DNA of 64,000 nucleotides from Cepaea nemoralis. Its lineage: Eukaryota; Mollusca; Gastropoda; Stylommatophora; Helicidae. The position numbers were made by a program, and so were the translations under genes. This document shows positions 10,317 through 22,505 of the stretch, one piece after another. The notes under the pieces are model-generated. The model was given only the letters and a program-made list of their open reading frames with translations, was not told where the DNA came from and ran no database searches. Position 1 is the stretch's first letter, and each line of letters starts with the position of its first letter. The DNA lies in NCBI GenBank assembly GCA_014155875.1, contig JACEFZ010013547.1:1-64000 (forward strand), read 5' to 3'.

Positions 10317-10346
10317 TCCAAGAAGCTCTCGTGGCAAATATAAAAG

Positions 10347-10925
10347 ACTAGCTGACCCGGCCCGGCTTCGCCCAGGCCCTGGAGGGGATCTATCTATCTA
10401 TCAGTCTGTCTGCTTGTTTGTCTGTCTGTCTGTCTGTCTGGCTGACCCGGCCCGGCTTCACCCAGTCCCTGGTGGGGAGCATCTCATTTAATTCATATAA
10501 GTAGTCATATAAGCTCTCCCGATCCCGACTATCTGTCTGTCTGTCTATCTGTCTGTCTGTCTGTCTGACCCGGCTTCACCCAGTCCCTGGTGGGGAGCAT
10601 CTCATTTAATTCATATACGTAGTCATATAACCTCTCCCGTTCCCGACTATCTGTTTGTCTGTCTATCTGTCTGTCTGTCTGTCCCGGCCCGGCTTCACCC
10701 AGTCCCTGGTGGGGAGCATCTCATTTAATTCATATACGTCGTCATATAAGCTCTTCCGTTCCCGACTGTCTGTTTATCTGTCTGTCTGTCTGACCCTGCC
10801 CGGCTTCACCCAGTCCCTGGTGGGGAGAATGTCATTTAATGCATATAAGTAGTCAAATAAGCTTCCGTTCCCGACTATCTGTCTGTCTGTCTATCTATCT
10901 ATCTGACCCGGCGTGGTTTCGCCCA
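10347..10925 (+). repeat. Composite tandem block: 'gctgacccggcccggcttc' units with CTGT runs
   Basis: Five or six units of roughly 90-130 bp. Each has 'gacccggcccggcttc', 'cccagtccctggtgggga', 'gcatctcatttaattcat', 'agtcatataa', 'cccgttcccgacta', then a CTGT tetranucleotide run of variable length. The same composite unit forms the block at 14970-15750. The unit resembles the junction between the tail of one non-LTR-type element and the head of the next, suggesting repeated insertion or tandem amplification. Confidence 0.85.
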
Positions 10926-11750
10926 GCTCCTGGCGCACAGTAACTTAAAATAATGTTTTTTTTTAAATTTTTTTTTTTTATTTTTAACGTTTATTTCATA
11001 CAAAGCAATGTATATTTACAAGGTGCAATGCGTGTTTCTTTGTTTGTGTATATTACAGAGCGTTGCCGTTTGTTAGTGTTATGTCATATGCGTTAATGAA
11101 TCAAAACCATACATATACAGTTATGATAATGACGTACGCTTTCAGTCATCCCATTCTAACTTGATTGATGGTAATAGTGATGATAATGGTGATGATAATG
11201 ATGATGATAATGGTGATGGTAATTGTGATGATAATAGTGATGATAATGACGGAGACAACAACGACTATGATGTGGTGATGATTCCTTCCCCTCGTTCATT
11301 CTAAACCCATCATTCTCACACGCTTATAAACCTTCAACACACATCACGCGTTCTCTTCCACACCGACAATATATACATTAAAAGAAATGTTGGTGTCAAG
11401 GTCGAAACGGCAAAAGCCGCCCCACGTTTTACACTGCAGGCAGTCTCATGCAAGCTTAGTTTCCTGTAAGTGAATTCAATATTATTGCTGAATGACAGCC
11501 CTCGACTTAATCGCAAGTGCCCAGGGTTTGCTTGTGGTGGGGTGGGTTGAGACCAGGAACGCGGTCAACACGGAGGGAGGGAGAGAGAGGGAGCTGGGGA
11601 GGGGGAGAGGAGGGGGGGGGATAAAGAGAGAGAGAGCGCGTAAACAGATTTGAATTTGTTAAGTTGTCCATTTGCGAATTCAGCGTATACATAAATATCC
11701 CATTTATTATGTACAAAAACAGGCTTTTACATTGCGAATACAGCGTATAG
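10926..11750. other. Non-genic interval with GAT-rich simple repeats
   Basis: Contains an imperfect GAT/AAT repeat at about 11165-11275 and purine-rich patches at 11570-11635. No gene seen. Confidence 0.5.
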
Positions 11751-11767
11751 TCATTCATGTTTGGGGT

Positions 11768-11870
<103 letters not shown>

Positions 11871-11879
11871 AAGAGAATG

Positions 11880-12290
11880 GAATTTAATAGGTTCACTAAA
11901 GAGTTTACCTGAGCTGTTCAGACCGAGGTCAAACTTCGGTCGACAAGACCACTGACTCACAAAGGCCACCGTCCCATTGTTCTGTCTAGGTTGGGCTCCA
12001 GGACTCAGTAACAAAGAAGGGACATTTATTCAGTTATTTGGCGCTTTGTTCCTCAATGATTGGGCTTAGTGGTACACATGCGGAGTATAGAAATATACTG
12101 TGAGAGTGTGTGTTTGAACATGTATGTTATGTAGTGTGAAACTTGATGGGGGTGGCTCTTGTTTATTAATCTGCGAATAGCTGGGCGATTTTTTGTTGAA
12201 AAACCTTTGCTAGTGTGTGTGGTTGTATTGTTTGGTGATTGTGGGTGGCCGAGTTTCTACTTAACCATATTAAGTTTCTATACTCCGCCA
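11880..12290. other. Non-genic interval
   Basis: No coding or repeat signal recognised between the AG tract and the end of the LINE remnant that starts at about 12300. Confidence 0.45.
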
Positions 12291-12304
12291 GTGCAACAAG
12301 AAGT

Positions 12305-13650
12305 TTAGTGTGTTTGTCTTTTGTGGCTGTGGGTATTGTATTTAAAAAAAATGGCCTTATAAGCGTCAGTTTTCTTGTTTGTGTGTGTTTCTATTAATTG
12401 TTGCAGTGCAATCTTAGTGGCTGTGATTGCTGGGCATTCATAGAAGAGATGGTTCTCTGTTTCCTGAATATTTTGTCTACATAATTTGCATGGGGCTATT
12501 TGCTTGGATGTTCGTGCAGCTCTCTCTGTTGTCGGGATCATATTATAAATTAGTCTGTATGTTATTTCTTTGGATTTTGATGTGATATGTTTGTTGTGTA
12601 AGTTAGTGAAGGTGCAACTGTAGTCTTTCATGTGATATTTGTATCCTCTTTTGATTCTCAGGTGTAGTGGTGGGGCTTGTTGTTGTACTAAATATTTGTA
12701 TATCTGCTTGGTTGTCTGTTGTATTAAGTGTTAATTACCTTGAATTGCTTACATACATGTTCTGTAGAAGTGCGGTAGTGTGCCGTAATAGTGCGGTGTT
12801 GTTTTGTCTATTTTCTTAATTCTGTGTAATCTAATTGCAATATAGTATAATGCTAGCGAGTGTTGATCTGGATGATTGATGATGCGTCCTATGTGGTTGA
12901 TTCTTAATGCTTGTATTTTTGTGTTAAGGTCCTGTAGTGAAATTCCCCCTCTATTCTTCTCTTGTATTAAAAGTCTTGTGCTTTATACTGTGGATTGTGT
13001 TTTTAAAGATGAATTTTCTGATGTGTTTGTTTATGTCTGTGATTGTTTGTTTTGGTGGGTCTAACACTGTGGCTAAATATAGTATTTTAGAAAAGATGAA
13101 GGTGTTTACAATAGTGCTTCGTATAAAAATTGTTGATGTCTTGTATTTGAACCTATGTAGTATGTCTATAATTTGTTTTGTCAGTGATTGCCATGTTCCT
13201 GTGTGTGTTTTTCTGGGATTGGATGGAAAAGTGATCCCATAAATCTTCATGTTATCTGTGACTGTTAGATCCGGGGGGAAATCTGCTTTATTCTTCCACT
13301 TCCCCAGACCCATTATTTTAGACTTCTGTATGTTTATTTTGGCCCCACTTCCTTCACCAAACTGTCTGAAGGTGTGAAGTATGTTCGTTATGGAAGTGTT
13401 GGTTGTAGGGAAGAAAGCGGTGTCATCTGCATAAGCAATTAATTTCCGCTCTCCAGACCCTTGTATAAATGTACCTTTAATGTTAGTGTCCTGTCTAATT
13501 GCTTCTAAGAGTGGTTCTAGTGTTAGTACATATAGGACTGGTGATAGTGGACACCCTTGTCTGACAGATCTATTGATTCTGAAACTGCCAGTGAGTGAAT
13601 GATTCACCAGTACCTTACTTTCAGGATTTTTATACAATATTTCTATCCAC
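12305..13650 (-). pseudogene. L1/Tx1-like LINE remnant: RT palm to C-terminal zinc knuckle
   Basis: On the minus strand, 13637-12951 encodes 228 residues. They include '[19 protein letters not shown]' (RT motif 4-like), the catalytic 'YADDTAFF' box and '[14 protein letters not shown]'. A frame break near 12950 leads into 'RGGISLQDLNTKIQALRI'; that frame stops at about 12740. A further frame (12631-12305) ends with a Cys-Cys-His-Cys knuckle in 'CKLCRQNIQETENHLFYEC', typical of L1/Tx1-type LINE C-termini. The upstream endonuclease half is replaced by the polypurine tract. It is a dead, 5'-truncated copy. Confidence 0.85.
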
Positions 13651-13711
13651 TGTCTATAGTACTGTCCTATGTTGCAGTGTGCTAGTGTTTTGTGTAGGTA
13701 TGAGTGTGCGA

Positions 13712-14474
13712 TTCTGATAGAGGGAGGAGGAGGGAGGAGGAGGAGTGAGGAGGAGGATAGGGAGGAGAAGGAAGGAGAAGGAGGAGGAGGGATGAAGAGG
13801 AGGAGGGAGGAGGAGGAAGAGGGAGGAGGAGGAATGTGAAGGGAGGAGGAGGTAGAGGGAGGAGGAGGAGGGGAGAGGAGGAGAAGAAGGGAGAAAGAGG
13901 AAGGAGGAGAAGGAGGAGGAGGAGGGAGGAGGAGGGGAGAGGAGGAGGGAGGAGGCAGAGGAAGAAGAAGGAAGAAGGAGGAGGAAGGAGGGAGAGGAAG
14001 GAGGGATAATGAGGAGGGGAGGAAGGAAAGGGAGGTGGAAGAGGAGGAGGAGGGAGGAGGAAAGAGGTAGGGGGACGAGGAGGTAGAGGGAGGAGGAGGA
14101 AGGAAAGGGAGGAGGAAGAGGAGGAGAAGGGAGGAGGAGGGTGGAGGGAGGAGGAGGAGGTAGAGGGAGGAGGAGGTAGGAGGAGGAGGAAGAGGGAAGA
14201 GGGAGAAGGAGGAGGGAGGATGATAAGGGAGAAGGAGGCAGGAGGAGGAGGAGGGAGGCAGGAGGAGGAGGAGGGATGAGAAGGGAGAGGGAGGAGGAGG
14301 GAAAATGAAGGAGGAGGCGGAGGGAGTAGGAGGGAGGAGGATGGAGAAGGAGGGGAGAGGAAGAGGGAGAAGGAGGAGGGAGGAGGGAGAGGGATGAGAG
14401 GGAGGAGGAAGAGGAGGAGGGTGGAGGGAGGAGGTAGAGGGAGGAGGAGGGAGGAGAAGAGAGGAGGAGAGAGT
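13712..14474 (+). repeat. Polypurine tract 1, GGA-rich, about 760 bp
   Basis: The plus strand is almost purely G and A (GGA, GAA, GGGA units) with only scattered T and C. The opposite strand gives spurious Ser/Pro/Leu-rich frames. Such mirror-like purine tracts can form triplex (H-DNA). It is followed by the duplicated segment 14475-14940. Confidence 0.97.
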
Positions 14475-14940
14475 TCACCATTCCGAATTCATACTCGTCT
14501 AGTTCTTCCCTTTTACACGACTGTAGATAACTTCCTTACACATAAAAAGATGAATTGTTATTGATATTGCCGTGGCATGGAGGAATATCAGCAGCAGAGT
14601 TGATCCAAAAAACCAAAGACTGAGATCTACGGAGAGCCATGAATGCCTACGCCAGCCGGCACGGCACTTGATGATGATGATTGCCGTGTGACGATTCTGT
14701 GTAGTCACGTCATTTTCTTCACTTTCCCTAGCGTTTTGGTTCGGGGATTCTTTCATCATCATCATCATATATTTACGTACGTATTTTGGGAGGGGGAGGA
14801 GGGAGGAGGAGGAAGAAGAAAAAAAAACTATGACAGTTGGCAGCTCTGGAATGAAAGGAAGGCGTGTAGAAAATTTCATCTCAATCGGATGGGCCGTTCG
14901 CGAACAAATAAAGGACATACATAGATACATACATACATAC
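14475..14940 (+). repeat. Segmental duplication copy 1 (partner 18797-19262)
   Basis: Matches 18797-19262 almost base for base, including 'cattccgaattcatactcgt', the RTE-like LINE tail 'gatctacggagagccatgaa', 'cggcacttgatg', a short GGA patch and 'ggatgggccgttcgcgaaca'. The internal LINE tail (14560-14680, plus strand) is part of the duplicated unit. Confidence 0.9.
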
Positions 14941-14969
14941 AGACAGACAGACGATCCTAATTTATATAT

Positions 14970-15066
14970 AAGACTAGCTGACCCGGCCCGGCTTCGCCCA
15001 GTCCTTGGTGGGGAGCATCTCATTTAATTCATATAAGTAGTCATATAAGTTCCCGTTCCCGTTACC

Positions 15067-15142
<76 letters not shown>

Positions 15143-15357
15143 GACCCGGCCCGGCATTGCCCAGCTCCTGGTGTGGAGCATCTCATTTAATTCATATAAG
15201 TAGTCATATAAGTTCCCGTTCCCGACTGTCTATCTGTCTGTCTATCTGTTTGTCTATCTGTCTGCCTGACCCTGCCCGGTTTCGCCCAGTCCCTGGTGGG
15301 GAGCATCTCATTTAATTCATATAAGTAGTCATATAAGTTCCCGTTTCCGTTACCGAC

Positions 15358-15406
<49 letters not shown>

Positions 15407-15649
15407 GACCCGGCCCGGCATTTCCAAGCTCCTGGTGTGGAGCATCTCATTTAATTCATATAAGTAGTCATATAAGCTCACGTTCCCGTTCCCGACTATC
15501 TATCTGTTTGTCTGTCTGTCTGTCTGTCTGTCAGTCTGTCTATCTGTCTGTCTATCTGTCTGATCCGGCCCGGCTTCGCCCAGCCCCTGATGGGGAGCAT
15601 CTCATTTAATTAATGTGAGTAGTCATATAAGTTCCCGTTCCCGACTGAC

Positions 15650-15747
<98 letters not shown>

Positions 15748-15750
15748 ATC
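14970..15750 (+). repeat. Composite tandem block 2 with long CTGT runs
   Basis: Four further units of the 10347-10925 type, here with longer tetranucleotide runs (15066-15142, 15357-15406, 15650-15745). They begin right after a 'tttatatataagactagctg' junction, the common 3' end of one element joined to the next. Confidence 0.88.
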
Positions 15751-15814
15751 ATTTATTGGTTGCAGTTAGAACATTCTTAGATAAACGAAGACCAACTTGG
15801 TAATATATTAACTT

Positions 15815-16012
15815 GGGTAAATGGAGCAGCGGCAGCAGCAGCAGAAGAAGAAGAAAAAGGAGGAGTAGGAGCTGGGAGGAGGAAGAGGGAGGAGGAGGGA
15901 GGAGGAGGAGAAAGAGAGAAGAGGAGGATGGAGGAGGGAGAGGGAGGAGGGGAGGAGAAGAGGAAGGGGGTAGGAGGTGGAGGAGGGGAGAGGAGGAGGA
16001 GGAGGAATATAA
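15815..16012 (+). repeat. Short GGA-rich polypurine patch
   Basis: About 190 bases of GCA then GGA/GAA repeats, compositionally like the two larger tracts. Poly-Pro/Ser frames on the minus strand are artefacts. Confidence 0.9.
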
Positions 16013-16562
16013 CGCATATGCCTGTAGATTTAATAATGGCTGAGGTTGTTCCATGTCTTCTTAGAGTTGGCGACAGTGTAAAGAAATATAAAATCTTCAA
16101 ACTTGATAGAGATAAGGTAACTATTATTTATTCATCCTTTAAGCAAAAAAAGATGAGTTACAATGTTATGCATTATGCATTATTTTTATGAAAACTTTGA
16201 AAATTCCTTACAGATTGTATCATTATTTATTATAACTCATATGCCGGTACATAACTATGGACAAAGAGTTTATAAATCTTTGAAAACGATGCCACAATAT
16301 GACTATAAGTTATACAGAAAACTTATGCCCCTTGAAATAACTTTTACAGAGTTAAGTCCCCTGAGGTAGATGAAATTATAATGAAAAATGAAATAATTTT
16401 GGGTAAGCAGCCGATTTCATACTAAAGAAATATGACAGTGGGCTGCGCTGGAATGAAAGGAAGACGTGTAAAAATTTCATCTCAATGGGATGGGCCGTTC
16501 GCGAGCGCATTAGGGACATATAGACAGACAGACAGACGGACGGAGATCGCCTTTTATATATA
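16013..16562 (+). repeat. AT-rich interval ending in a third partial copy of the duplicated tail
   Basis: 16430-16562 ('gaatgaaaggaagacgtgta', 'gggatgggccgttcgcgag', GACA repeat, 'tttatatataaga') is homologous to 14845-14970 and 19170-19270. 16013-16430 is AT-rich and holds no recognised gene. Confidence 0.65.
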
Positions 16563-16751
16563 AGATATACCCATCCATGTTGGGTTTTCCTCTTGTCCGC
16601 TTACTCGTTAGGCCTCCCTCCATATACATCTTTTCCAGACTCTACACGCCCAAAGTATTTCATTTTCCTCACTTTCGTTTGTCTTAATAACCACATTTCT
16701 TTGACAATGAATCCCTGTTGAACGGTTCAGTGTTTCTCTATTTCGCCCATG

Positions 16752-18797
16752 CAGGAGGAGGAGAGGTAGGAGGAGGGAGGAGGCGGAGGGAGAAGGAAGA
16801 GGGAGGAGGAAGAGGGAGAAGGAGGAGAAGGAGGAGGAGGAGGAGGGAAGAGGAGGAGGGGAGGAGGAGGAGGGAGGAGGAGGAATGTGAAGGGAGGAGG
16901 AGGGAGGAGGTAGAGGGAGGAGGAGGAGGGAGGCGGAGAGAGGAGGAGGGAGGAGGAGGAAGAGGGAGGAGGAGGAATGTGGAGGGAGGAGGGGGAGGAG
17001 GTAGAGGGAGGAGGAGGGAGGAGGGGAGGGGGAGGAGGAGGAGGAGAAGGGGGAGGAGGGGGGAAGGAAGGGGGAAAGGGGAGGAGGGGGGTAGGGGGAG
17101 GAAACGGGAGGGGGAAGGGGGAGGAGGGGGAAGGGAGGAGGGGGGAGGGGAGGAGGCGGGGGAGGAGGAGGAGGGGGGGGGGAGGGAGGGGGAAGGGGGG
17201 GGGGGGAAGGGGAGGGAGGGGGGGGAAGGAGGAAAAGGAAAGGGAGGGGGAAAGGGGAGGGAGGGGGGAAAGGGGGGAAAAGGGGGAGGAAATGGAAGGG
17301 AGGAGGGGGAGGGGGAAGAGGGAGGGGAAAGGAAAGGGGAGGGGGGAGGGGGTGAGGGGGGAAAGGGGGAGGAGGAGGGGGAAGGAGGGGGGGAAAAGGG
17401 GGGAGGGGGGAAGGAAAGGGAAGGGGGGGAGGAGGAGAAGGAGGCAGGGAGGGGGAAAGGAGGGGGGAAGGGGGAAAGGGAAAGGGGAGGGGGGAAGGGG
17501 AGAGGAGGAGGAGGAGGGGGAGGGGGGAAGGAGGGGGGAGGAAAAAGGAGGGGGAGGAGGAGGGTTTAGGGGGGGAGGGGAAGGAGGAGGAAGAGGGAGG
17601 AGGGGGAAAAGTGAAGGGAGGAGGGGGAGGAGGGGGGGGAAGAGGGAAGAGGGGAGGGGGGGCGGGGAGGGGGGGAAAGGAGGGGGGGAGGAAGGAGGGG
17701 GGGAAGGAGGGGGGGATGGAGGGAGGAGGGGGGGGGAGGAAGGGAAGGAAGGAGGGGGAAGAAGGAGGGGGGGAGGAGGAGGGGGGTGGATGAGGAGGGG
17801 GAGGGGGAGGGGGAGGAGGGAGGAGGAGGAAGAGGGAGGAGGAGGAATGGGAAGGAGGGGGGAGGGAGGGGGTAGAGGGGGAAAGGGGGAGGGAGGAGGA
17901 GGGGGAGGAGGAGGGGGGGAGGAGGAGGGGAAGGGGAGGGGGGGGGGGGAGGAGGGGGAAAAGGGGAAGGAGGAGGAGGGGGGAAGGGGGTTGAGGGAGG
18001 AGGAGGGGGGGGGAGGAGGAAGAGGGGGAAAGGGAATGTGAAGGAGGGAGGGGGGGTAGAGGGGGGAGGAGGGGGGGGGAAAGGGGAGGAAGGGAGGAGG
18101 GGGGAAGGAGGAGGGGGGGAGGAGGGGGGGAAAAAGGAGGAGGGGGGAAAAGGGGGGAGGGGGGGAGGAGGAGGGGGGGGAAAGGAGGGGAAAGGAGGGC
18201 GGAGGTAGGGAGGAGGAGGGGAGGGGGAAGGGAGGAGGAAAAAGGAGGGGGGGAGGAGGGGGGGGAGGAGGGGGAAAGGAAGAGGGGGAAAGGAAAGGAA
18301 AGGGGGAGAATGGGAGGGGGGCGGAGGCCCGGAAGGGGAGGGGGAGGGAGGAGGAAAGGGGGGTAGGGGGAGGAGGGGGGAAAAGGGAAAGGAAAGGAGG
18401 AGGAAGGAAAGGGAAAGGGGGGAAAGAGGAGGGGGAAGGAGGGGGGGGAGGGTGGGGGAAAAGGAGGGGGGGGGGAAAGGGAGGGGGAGGAGGGGGAAAG
18501 GGAGGGGGAAGAGGGGGAAAAAGGGGAGGGAGGAGGGGGATGTGAGGGGGAAGGGGGGCAGGGGGGGGGAGAGGAAGGAGGCAAGGAGGAGGGGGAGGAG
18601 GGGGGGAAAGGGTGGAGGGAGGATGGGGGGGAGGCGGAGGAGGGAAAAAGGAGGTGGAGGAGGGGGAGGGGGGAAGGAGGGGGGAAGGGGAAAGAGGGAA
18701 AAGGGAGGGAGGGAAAAAGGGAGAGGGATGAGAGGGAGGAGGAAGAGGAGAAGGGTGGAGGGAGGGGGTAGAGGGAGGAAAAGAGAGGGGGAGAGAG
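16752..18797 (+). repeat. Polypurine tract 2, about 2.05 kb
   Basis: Continuous G/A-only sequence on the plus strand with a handful of T and C. The flanks are orderly GGA/GAGG repeats. The centre (about 17030-18700) has irregular G homopolymers and AAA runs, which look like degraded or poorly resolved consensus. The very long Pro/Ser-rich (minus) and Gly/Arg/Glu-rich (plus) frames across it are compositional artefacts. Confidence 0.97.
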
Positions 18798-19262
18798 TTC
18801 GCCATTCCGAATTCATACTCGTCTAGTTCTTCCCTTCTACACGACTGTAGATAACTTCCTTACACATAAAAAGATGAATTGTTATTGATATTGCCGTGGG
18901 GATGGAGGAATATCAAACAGCAGAGTTGATCCCAAAAAAACCCAAAAACTGAGATCTACGGAGAGCCATGAACGCCACGCCAGCCGGCACGGCACTTGAT
19001 GGGTGATGATTGCCCTGTGACGATTCTGTGTAGTCACGTCATTTTCTTCACTTTCCCTAGCGTTTTGGTTCGGGGATTCTTTCATCATCATCATCATATA
19101 TTTACGTACGTATTTTGGGAGGGGGAGGAGGGAGGAGGAGGAAGAAGAAAAAAAAACTATGACAGTTGGCAGCTCTGGAATGAAAGGAAGGCGTGTAGTA
19201 AATTTCATCTCAATCGGATGGGCCGTTCGCGAACAAATAAAGGACATACATAGATACATACA
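18797..19262 (+). repeat. Segmental duplication copy 2 (partner 14475-14940)
   Basis: Begins immediately at the end of polypurine tract 2, just as copy 1 begins at the end of tract 1. The duplicated unit therefore includes the purine tract plus this 465-bp flank. Differences are small indels, e.g. in the LINE-tail part at 18900-19000. Confidence 0.9.
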
Positions 19263-19429
19263 TACATACATATATACATACATATTTACATACATACACT
19301 TTGTTTTATAAATATAGATTATAACGGCCAACAGACAATCTTATTGCATCGTTTCCTTCATGTAGATCCGCAAGTGCTCAATCTCTCTCAGTAGATGCTG
19401 GAGTAGGCCTATATATAGATAAAAGAAGA

Positions 19430-19640
19430 AGAAAGCCTTGCAGCAGAAATCTGCTGTGGATGTGTGAAGTGTTAGGACTATCACATTCTTTAGACTTGAA
19501 TCATGAATTCAATGAATGCATGGAAGAATAGGCTTTCCTTCCCGTTGCGAACGACACTGTTACACTGCAGTGCGTTCGCAAATGTATGCCCTCATTCACG
19601 TTACATTTTTTGAAAAGAATCTGTTGCATTTTTATACAAT
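19430..19640 (+). repeat. Interspersed repeat R2, copy 1
   Basis: Blocks 'gttaggactatcacattct' and 'ctttccttcccgttgcgaac' recur, diverged, at 20620-20810 and 20825-21020 and partly at 21650-21720. Class unknown. Confidence 0.55.
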
Positions 19641-19920
19641 TTTTCCTGCCGTCTTATATTTACTCACACCTAAGGGATATTATGTCTTTGACATATCCAA
19701 AGGCAACTGAAATCATAGAAACCGGCGTCATTTCTTTGATGTTGTGGCGAAAATGTATTGAATTCACGCTAACAAACTTGTTTTGCAGTAATTAATGTCG
19801 TAACCTCTTAACACTTCCATTCCACCATGTGACGTGCTTCTCATAGGAAAATTCCTGTGCACCACGGAGAATAGTCATTACTGAACACTGATGTTTCCAT
19901 GTGAAGATGTAATCATCTCA
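19641..19920. other. Non-genic AT-rich interval
   Basis: No domain, repeat match or splice-consistent exon recognised. Confidence 0.4.
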
Positions 19921-19924
19921 TCTC

Positions 19925-20410
19925 ATCATGTTCCTCTTGTACCTTGCGGTGTCGAGGTGAAGTATAAACTTCGTGAGAGTGCCCGGTTATGGGCTTCGTA
20001 TATCGACATTCCCATGGATTCTGTTATTCCCTCCGTCCAACGTTTACGTGGTCGGCCTCTTCCTCTGTTTCCATCTGGTCTGTACATCATTGCTTGTTGT
20101 GGCATGCTGTTGACTGGTAGCCTACTTGCATGGCCAAACCATTTGACTTGCTGCTTTCTAATAAAATCTAGAGCAGCTTTAACCCCCACGTTAGTCCTGA
20201 TTTCTTCATTTCTGATCTTATCTCTTCTTGATACGTTGAGTATTCTTCTCAGGAACCTCATTTCTGTTGTTGTGATTTTTCTTTTCTCTTTTTCTGTCAT
20301 TGTCCAGGTTTGGCATAGGTAGCACAGAGTTTGTAGGAAGATTGTGTTGTAAAGTGCTTTCTTAGTAGTTATTGATACATGTTTGTTCTTTAGTATTGGT
20401 GCCATTTGTC
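19925..20410 (-). pseudogene. Non-LTR retrotransposon RT C-terminal fragment (family X), copy 1
   Basis: One open minus-strand frame of 159 codons: 'KALYNTIFLQTLCYLCQTW', 'RFLRRILNVSRRDKIRNEE', 'QVKWFGHASRLPVNSMPQQ', 'GRGRPRKRWTEGI'. These are the standard post-palm blocks of Jockey/RTE-like elements. It differs from the RTE-like family at 7693. A close relative sits at 47820-48205. Confidence 0.8.
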
Positions 20411-20619
20411 CAATGAGTTGATTTGGAAGATGTAATATATTTACATCTTGAAATATAAAATGAAGATGTAATATATTTCATAATATGCACTTCATCTCTG
20501 GCCCGTAAATTGCATACCGCATATAAACAAACATTAAGATCTGCTGTACATCTTCATAACAACAATTATTTTGCTGGGTTCATAAGGTTATGTGCTAAAT
20601 ATCAGCATTTCCCCTCAGT

Positions 20620-21020
20620 CGGTTACTCAGTTGTGGATTTTTATACGGGGGCAAACATTTGTGCACGGAGGAATAGGCAGCCAATCTTTCCCTCCCTGAG
20701 CAAACGACGAGAATTGGCATCGAACCTAGCTCTAGCAACGTTCATGTATTGTCAGCGTATTGCCCTGGCTGTTACATCGAGTCCGCTAATATATGTAGTT
20801 TATTAAAATAAAAAAATAATTAAAAAAAGTCTTGTAGAGGAACCTGTTGTGGATACCTGAAGTTTTAGGACTATGACATTCTACTCCTTCGGGGCATTGA
20901 ACAACAGATGGCCAGTCTTTCCCTCCCGTAGCAAATGACGAGATTTGACAGCTCCCATGCCATTGTCATCGTAAAGTCATGACAGTTACACCAACGCGCC
21001 TGCTAATATCTGTAATTAGG
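20620..21020 (+). repeat. Repeat R2, two tandem diverged copies
   Basis: 20620-20810 and 20825-21020 share 'ccagtctttccctccc'-type blocks, 'aaatgacgagatttg'/'aaacgacgagaattg' and 'gctaatatatgtagt'/'gctaatatctgtaat' ends. They probably arose by tandem duplication of a dispersed repeat. Confidence 0.55.
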
Positions 21021-21029
21021 AGAAACAAA

Positions 21030-21395
21030 TTCGACTTGCCGATCGGAATGGGCCGAAAAGCACACTAACGCACGAAGAAGCTCGACAATCAATACCAGAC
21101 CGGCGCAGTTAGTAGATGTGTGCTGAACATTTATTATGGGGAAGACCAATTCACCTTGTGAGGGACTTGTCCGGAGTGTAATAATGATAATATACACTGA
21201 CCTGAATTGAACTTAATTTACTAGACACATCTGTTATCTGTGGGGTATCATCTGTGCAGACTGAATAAGTCCATAGCTGCTCAGATCCTCTCCCGAACAT
21301 ATACATCAGCGTCCGGCGGCTAATAGTATCAGTTCTGTGTTTGTTGACCAGACCTCTCGTGTCTGGCCGTGCAAATTCTGACTCCCGAATCTCTC
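21030..21395. other. Non-genic interval
   Basis: No domain, promoter or repeat match recognised. Confidence 0.4.
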
Positions 21396-21420
21396 ATTCT
21401 GGACAATGATGTGGGTTCAC

Positions 21421-21645
21421 TGGCATAAGGTTGGCACCTTGCAGTCTTGACAGACCAAAGTATGTGAGTTGGAATGTGGCCAAAATTCCATCACAATGCC
21501 TGGGCAGAGCTTCAGAGAATCGTGTGATGCCCAAACGACACGTCCTCTCTCTCGACCTGATTCTTGTGTATTCCAGAGGAATGGGTAACCAATACGTCTG
21601 GCACAAGATAGGTTGCAGACTGCTGAGTTACTGGCATAAGGCATA
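21421..21645 (-). repeat. Repeat R1, diverged reversed copy
   Basis: 'ggcaccttgcagtcttgaca' and 'ctctctcgacctgattctt' followed by 'tattccagaggaatgg' align with the reversed R1 copies at 38225 and 41290. Confidence 0.55.
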
Positions 21646-21956
21646 CCTATAAAGGTAAAGGCAGCCCCATATCAGATACTGCAGGCGAGGTGTGAAGTAT
21701 TAGGATTCACATATTCTAGGCCACGAAATATGAGCTGGGGTGGTCAGTTACCTTCGTCGTAGCCGTTCCTTCCCAGACAATTTCCAGAAAATCCTAAAAT
21801 TTGCCTGGTTTTAAGAGGCCGTGTCGACCCCTAGAGCCGTGCTTTTGGGAAAACACAATAAGTTTTGCTTGTGCTGGGTCTTGTACTTGGGCCTTTTTTG
21901 TTTTGTTTTCAACAACACGCTTACCATTATGCAACCGCGACAACTGCACAGATTAT

Positions 21957-22505
21957 TATAACTGTCCGCTATATTTGTTATGTGTTATAACTGTTCGATA
22001 TATTTGTTATGTGCTATAACTGTCCGCTATATTTATTATGTGTTATAACTGTCCGATATATTTGTTATGTGCTATAACTGTCCGATATATCTGTTATGCG
22101 TTATAACTGTCCGATATATTTGTTATGTGCTATATCTGTCCGATATATTTGTTATGTGCTATAACTGTCCGATATATTTGCTATGTGCTATAACTGTCCG
22201 CTATATTTGTTATGTATTATAACTGTCCGATATATTTGTTATGTGTTATAACTGTCCGATATATTTGTTATGTGTTATAACTGTCCGATATATTTGTTAT
22301 GTGCTATAACTGTTCGATATATTTGTTATGTGCTATAACTGTCCGATATATTTGTTATGTGCTATAACTGTCCGATATATTTGTTATGTGTTATAACTGT
22401 CCGCTATACTTTGTTATGTGTTATAACTGTCCGATATATTTGTTATGTGTTATAACTGTCCGATATATTTGTTATGTGTTATAACTGTTCGATATATTTG
22501 TTGTT
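21957..22505 (+). repeat. 29-bp minisatellite, about 19 copies
   Basis: Unit 'tataactgtccgatatat' plus 'ttgttatgtgc'. Variants alternate 'gata/gcta' and 'gtgc/gtgt'. The array is intact and compact with no coding content. Confidence 0.95.

Noticed and set aside
13654..14481. 275-codon Ser/Pro/Leu-rich frame on the minus strand
   Set aside because: Complement of polypurine tract 1.
16608..18826. Very long Pro/Ser-rich and Gly/Arg/Glu-rich reading frames (up to 692 codons) on both strands
   Set aside because: They follow directly from a G/A-only tract; several frames on both strands are open at once and no domain or start context supports them.
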